Assembly: GCF_003289945.1 (NCBI RefSeq) | Contig: NZ_QMBP01000001.1 | Coordinates: 310,001-374,000, forward strand | Origin: Mesorhizobium hawassense | GTDB taxonomy: Bacteria > Pseudomonadota > Alphaproteobacteria > Rhizobiales > Rhizobiaceae | DNA: 64,000 nt | Direction: 5' to 3' | Shown: piece after piece, positions 60,892 to 64,000 of the stretch | Layout of the letters: each line of letters opens with the position of its first letter | How positions within the stretch are numbered: position 1 is the stretch's first letter | Notes under the pieces: model-generated | Database searches by the model: none | What the model saw: the letters and a program-made list of their open reading frames with translations, nothing else | What the model was told of the DNA's origin: nothing | Translations under genes and position numbers: made by a program

Positions 60892-60984
60892 GATCCTCCC
60901 TTGGATTGGCTGGAGAGTAGCCGGAGGCGCCCTAATGGTTTATGGACGAAAGCGCAAAACCGCTTGGACTTTTTCCGGTATCCC

Positions 60985-61852
60985 ATGAGCCAGACCGCCA
61001 TTCCGGAATTCTTCGTCTACGGCGAGCCTGCGCGAGCGCTCGACGTCGGTTTCCTGCATGTCGAGACCGTGCAGGCCCGGGCTGCAGTGCATCGCGGCCG
61101 AGTTCTGGCGCACAAACACCCGCAAATGGCGCAGATTACCTTCTGGACGAGCGGGCAGGGCATCTATCGGATCGAGGACAGGACCTGGAGTTTTTCGGCA
61201 CCGACGGTCAGCTTCATGCCGAGCGGCGTGGTGCATGGGTTCGACATCGAGCCGGGCACCGACGCGACCGTCGTTTCGATCGCCGATGAGGCTCTCGCGG
61301 CGATCGCCGAGCATTCGGCGCTGCCGCTCGACCAGCCGGTTCTCATCACTGCGCGTGGTGAGGAAGCGCTTTGGCAAAGGCTCGGCGACACGGTCAGGAT
61401 GATCCAGGCCGAATATGCCGAGGCGCAAGCCGGCGCGGAAATGATCCTGCCGCCACTGGTCGCCGTGGCGTTGTCGCACATCGCCCGTCTCGACGCCCAG
61501 TCGCACGCGGTCATCGTGCCGGTGGCCGTCGCTCTGGGTGGCCGGCTCAGGCGGCTGATCGACCGCCATTTTCGCGATGATTGGCCGGTCGAGCGCTATG
61601 TCGAGGAGCTCGGTACCACGCGCCATCTGCTCGACAAGGCTTCACACCAGGTGCTGGGTTCCGGCGTGCGCCAGGCGATCGGCGAGGCGGCTGGTCGAGG
61701 CCAAGCGCCTGCTCCTCTTCACCATCCGCACGGTAGAGGACATCGCCTACGAAACCGGCTTCAACGATCCGGCCTATTTTTCGCGCTTCTTTCGGCAGGC
61801 GGTTAGCATGGCGCCGGCTGCGTGGCGGAGGAAAAGGGTGAATGGTGAATAG
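60985..61852 (+). pseudogene. hpaA: AraC family regulator, HpaA type, with frameshift
   Basis: The N-terminal cupin effector domain (EFFVYGEPARALDVGFLHVETV, HKHPQMAQITFW, MPSGVVHGFDIEPG) runs from 60985. The first half of the AraC DNA-binding domain (VERYVEELGTTRHLLDK) is in the same frame. At about 61685 the frame changes: removing one G from GAGGCGGCTGG gives Gly-Glu-Arg-Leu-Val-Glu-Ala-Lys, and the second helix-turn-helix (DIAYETGFNDPAYFSRFF) then continues to the TAG at 61850-61852, about 288 residues in all. Either the regulator is inactivated or a base was wrongly called. HpaA normally activates hpaBC, which lie opposite. Confidence 0.85.
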
Positions 61853-61941
61853 TAAATGGTGAATAGGCGAGGTCAGTGCAGCTTGACTGGCAGCGCTTGG
61901 AGGAATTTCTCACCATTCACCATTCACCATTCACCATTCAC
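61838..61941. repeat. ACCATTC tandem repeat with complementary GAATGGT copies at convergent gene ends
   Basis: Four head-to-tail copies of the 7-mer ACCATTC occupy 61912-61939. About 75 bases upstream, at 61838-61850 and 61855-61864, are GAATGGT-type copies in reverse orientation, so 13-base arms can pair. The left copies encode the last residues of the hpaA-type gene, and the right ones contain the stop codon of the aminotransferase (61938-61940). It can act as a two-way terminator hairpin. Confidence 0.75.
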
Positions 61942-63293
61942 GCCGCGGCCGCCGCCAAACCCACATCCAACCCCTCGGCGATCTTCGCTACATCCGCCGC
62001 CGAAATCACCAGCGGCGGCGACAGGATGATGTTGTTGCCCGAGACGCGCAGCATGACGCCGGCGCCATAGGCGGCGTCGGCGACAGTGGCCATCGTCTTC
62101 TTGTCGACCGGCTTCTTGGCTGCTCTGTCGGAGACCAGCTCGAGCGCGGCCATCAGGCCCTGGTAGCGGACATCGCCGACCAACTGGTGCTTGGCCTTCA
62201 ACGCTTCGAGCGCCTTGCCGAGTTCGACGCCGCGCGCCGCCGCATTCTGGTCGACGGCAAGTCGCCTGGTTTCGGCGAGCGCCGCAAGCCCTGCCGCGCA
62301 CCCCACGGGGTGGCCCGAATAGGTATAGCCATGGCCGATCGAGCCGAAGCTCGTCTTGTCGGCCTCGAAGACGTCGGCGACCTTGGCGCTGATCAATGTC
62401 GCGCCGAGCGGGAAGTAGCCGGAGGTGATCGCCTTGGCGATGGTCATGAAATCCGGTCTGGTGCCGGAGAGGCGCGAGCCCGACCAGGCGCCGGTGCGGC
62501 CAAAGCCGGTTACCACCTCGTCGGCGATCAACAGGATGTCGTCGCGGTCGCAGATCGCCCGCACCATCGGCATGAAGCTTTCATGCGGGACGATGACACC
62601 GCCGGCGCCGAGCACCGGCTCCATGATGAAGGCGGCGATGGTGTCGGCGCCCTGGAAGGCGATCTCCTCCTCGATCGCCCGCGCGCAGAGTTTCGCCAGT
62701 TTCGCCGGATCGGTCTCGTCGAACGGGTTGCGGTAGGTCATGGGCGCCGGGGTGTGGAAGACGCCGGGCAGCAATGGCTCGTAGTTGCGGCGGAAATTGG
62801 CGTTGCCGTTGACCGAGGCGCCGCCGAAATGCGTGCCGTGGTAGCCCTTCTTCAGCGCCAGGAATTTCGTGCGGTCGCCCTGGCCGCGGATCTTCCAGTA
62901 TTGCCGCGCGACTCGCAGCGCCGTCTCGACCGAATCCGAGCCGCCCGAGGTGAAGAAGGCGCGCACCATGCCTTCGGGCGCGAACCATTCGGTGAGCTCA
63001 TAGGCGAGCTCGATCGACGGTCCGGTCGAGGTGCCGCGAAAGCCGGAGTAATAGGGGAGCGCATCGAGCTGCGCGGCCATCGCCTTCTTGATCGGATCGC
63101 AGCTGTAACCGAGGTTGACGTTCCACAACCCGCCGACGGCGTCGAGCACGGTGCGGCCCTCGGCATCGGTGACCGAAACGCCTTCGCCCTTCATGATGAT
63201 CTTCGGCGGGCTCGCCCGCATTTCGGCCGGATGCGCCATCGGATGCCAGATCGGCTTGGCGTTGTTTTCGGTGAGGAAGTTGATGTCACGCAT
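61938..63293 (-). CDS. Class III (omega) aminotransferase
   Basis: A 451-residue PLP enzyme of fold type I, class III: FTSGGSDSVETALRVARQYW, YHGTHFGGASV, the Asp in LLIADEVVTGFGRTG and the PLP lysine in TIAKAITSGYFPLGA. Members use beta-alanine, gamma-aminobutyrate, putrescine or taurine as amino donor. The HAD gene lies directly upstream with 24 bases between, so the two may be co-transcribed. Its last residues are an alanine run ended by a stop inside the ACCATTC repeat. The exact donor is not predictable. Confidence 0.92.
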   Translation of the reverse strand: MRDINFLTENNAKPIWHPMAHPAEMRASPPKIIMKGEGVSVTDAEGRTVLDAVGGLWNVNLGYSCDPIKKAMAAQLDALPYYSGFRGTSTGPSIELAYELTEWFAPEGMVRAFFTSGGSDSVETALRVARQYWKIRGQGDRTKFLALKKGYHGTHFGGASVNGNANFRRNYEPLLPGVFHTPAPMTYRNPFDETDPAKLAKLCARAIEEEIAFQGADTIAAFIMEPVLGAGGVIVPHESFMPMVRAICDRDDILLIADEVVTGFGRTGAWSGSRLSGTRPDFMTIAKAITSGYFPLGATLISAKVADVFEADKTSFGSIGHGYTYSGHPVGCAAGLAALAETRRLAVDQNAAARGVELGKALEALKAKHQLVGDVRYQGLMAALELVSDRAAKKPVDKKTMATVADAAYGAGVMLRVSGNNIILSPPLVISAADVAKIAEGLDVGLAAAAA

Positions 63294-63317
63294 CGGGAGG
63301 GACTCCGGTTTTTCCGA

Positions 63318-63983
63318 TCAGGAGAGTGTCAGGCCGAAAGGACTGAGCGCCTCGGCATAGCTTTGCGCCGGTCGGGCGACGTCGAAATGAACTGTGGGCA
63401 TGCCGGCGGCAATCGCGCCGTCGACATTGCGTTTCTGGTCGTCGACGAAGACGCAGGCCGAAAGCGGCAACTGCAGCGCCTCGCCAACCATCGCATAGGC
63501 GCGCGCGTCGGGCTTGAGGATTTTGGTATAGGTCGCGTCGACGATCGTCTCGAACAGCTCGAGCAGCGGCAGCCGCTCGCGAAAGGACTTGCCGTAGAAG
63601 AGGTCGAGCTCGTTGGAGAGGATGGCGAGCCGTATGCCGGCTTCATGCGCGATGTGGATCGCCCGCTCGGCCTGTGGCCGCACCACCGCCTGCGGATCGG
63701 CGCCGCGTGCCCGCTGCACGAAGGTCGACATGTCCTGCCAGTCTTCGCCGACCAATTGGGCGACTTCGCGCGTGCGCGTCTTCCAATAATCGCGCTCGCT
63801 GATCTCGTCGGCTTGCATCGAACACCATAAGGGATCGGAGGCGGGATCGAAAGGTCCGCGCCAGTCAAGCGTGCCGGGTTTTAGCCCCAGCGAGTGCTCG
63901 GTCAGCCCATGCGTCTCGAACAGCGTGCGGGTTACGACGCCGCCGAAGTCGAGCACCAGCGCCTGCGGTTTCACTTCGCTCAT
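63318..63983 (-). CDS. HAD family hydrolase
   Basis: A 221-residue HAD subfamily IA protein: motif I LVLDFGGVV with the nucleophile Asp and a Gly instead of the second Asp, motif II LAILSNE, lysine in KILKPDARAY and the motif IV acids FVDDQKRNVDGA. The DFGG form occurs in YihX-like phosphatases and in some dehalogenase-like proteins, where the second acid is not needed in the usual manner. It precedes the aminotransferase by 24 bases on the minus strand. It is complete inside the window. The substrate is unknown. Confidence 0.85.
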   Translation of the reverse strand: MSEVKPQALVLDFGGVVTRTLFETHGLTEHSLGLKPGTLDWRGPFDPASDPLWCSMQADEISERDYWKTRTREVAQLVGEDWQDMSTFVQRARGADPQAVVRPQAERAIHIAHEAGIRLAILSNELDLFYGKSFRERLPLLELFETIVDATYTKILKPDARAYAMVGEALQLPLSACVFVDDQKRNVDGAIAAGMPTVHFDVARPAQSYAEALSPFGLTLS

Positions 63984-64000
63984 GCCGCCCGCCTGCCGGT

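Noticed and set aside
59995..60984. Upstream extension of the hpaA-type frame
   Set aside because: The extension is antisense to hpaB. The recognisable cupin domain begins at ATG 60985.
61911..61941. Short regular repeats that could suggest CRISPR
   Set aside because: The units are seven bases, directly joined and without spacers, and no cas genes are present.
1..64000. tRNA, rRNA or insertion-sequence genes
   Set aside because: No cloverleaf with a TTC-loop signature, no rRNA-like stretch and no transposase motif were noticed. Reading by eye is not exhaustive; a tRNA or IS search could still find small remnants.

Overview
This 64 kb window is GC-rich, densely coding bacterial DNA. It most resembles an alphaproteobacterium of the order Hyphomicrobiales, close to Mesorhizobium. 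That assignment is inferred from protein styles, frequent ATGA operon overlaps, mosaic palindromic RIME-like intergenic repeats (9534-9683 and 12141-12240), a dispersed rhizobial-type inverted repeat (55044-55204), and the mix of ABC importers and aromatic catabolism. I saw no rRNA, tRNA, CRISPR array or intact insertion sequence.

Region 1 (1-12974) is a surface-polysaccharide or glycan-modification locus. It holds four SAM methyltransferases, a PhyH-type dioxygenase, a large polytopic membrane protein, a small DMT-type flippase-like protein, two tandem beta-propeller glycosidase-like proteins, a NeuD/PglD-like hexapeptide acyltransferase, a GT2 glycosyltransferase with C-terminal membrane helices, a WecE-type sugar aminotransferase and a WbqC-family protein.

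Region 2 (12996-28579) is a catabolic block around a GntR/UTRA regulator. One half holds a thiolase, acetoacetyl-CoA synthetase, an Ltp2-like thiolase-fold protein without the nucleophilic Cys, a DUF35 protein, a MaoC hydratase and an MFS carrier. The other half holds an SDR, a class II aldolase, a ribose-type ABC importer, a PfkB kinase and a second SDR. The same 12-bp palindrome, TGGTTATAACCA, lies in front of both halves, so they probably form one regulon for an unidentified substrate.

Region 3 (28652-32084) contains an ammonia-lyase homologue lacking the canonical MIO-forming Ala-Ser-Gly. Next to it is an ECF41 sigma-factor module (AhpD-like protein, sigma factor and a matching TGTCACA...CGTC promoter), in which the sigma gene is frameshifted as sequenced.

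Region 4 (32336-38579) is a branched-chain-type ABC importer operon with a hydantoin/Asp-Glu racemase and an FCD-type GntR regulator; a TTGTATACAA palindrome sits upstream. Region 5 (38617-53100) is a mosaic of small regulator-enzyme pairs: XRE/epimerase, LysR/DsbA, GlxA-type AraC/membrane DJ-1, LysR/methyltransferase and Lrp/MFS. It also carries anmK, SDRs, a metI relic and a 2OG-Fe(II) oxygenase.

Region 6 (53321-61852) is a homoprotocatechuate (4-hydroxyphenylacetate) meta-cleavage cluster: hpaH, hpaG-like, hpaD, hpaE, hpaF, hpaR, hpaC, hpaB and a frameshifted hpaA-type regulator. The terminal aldolase hpaI is not in the window. The end (61938-63983) carries a class III aminotransferase and a HAD hydrolase.
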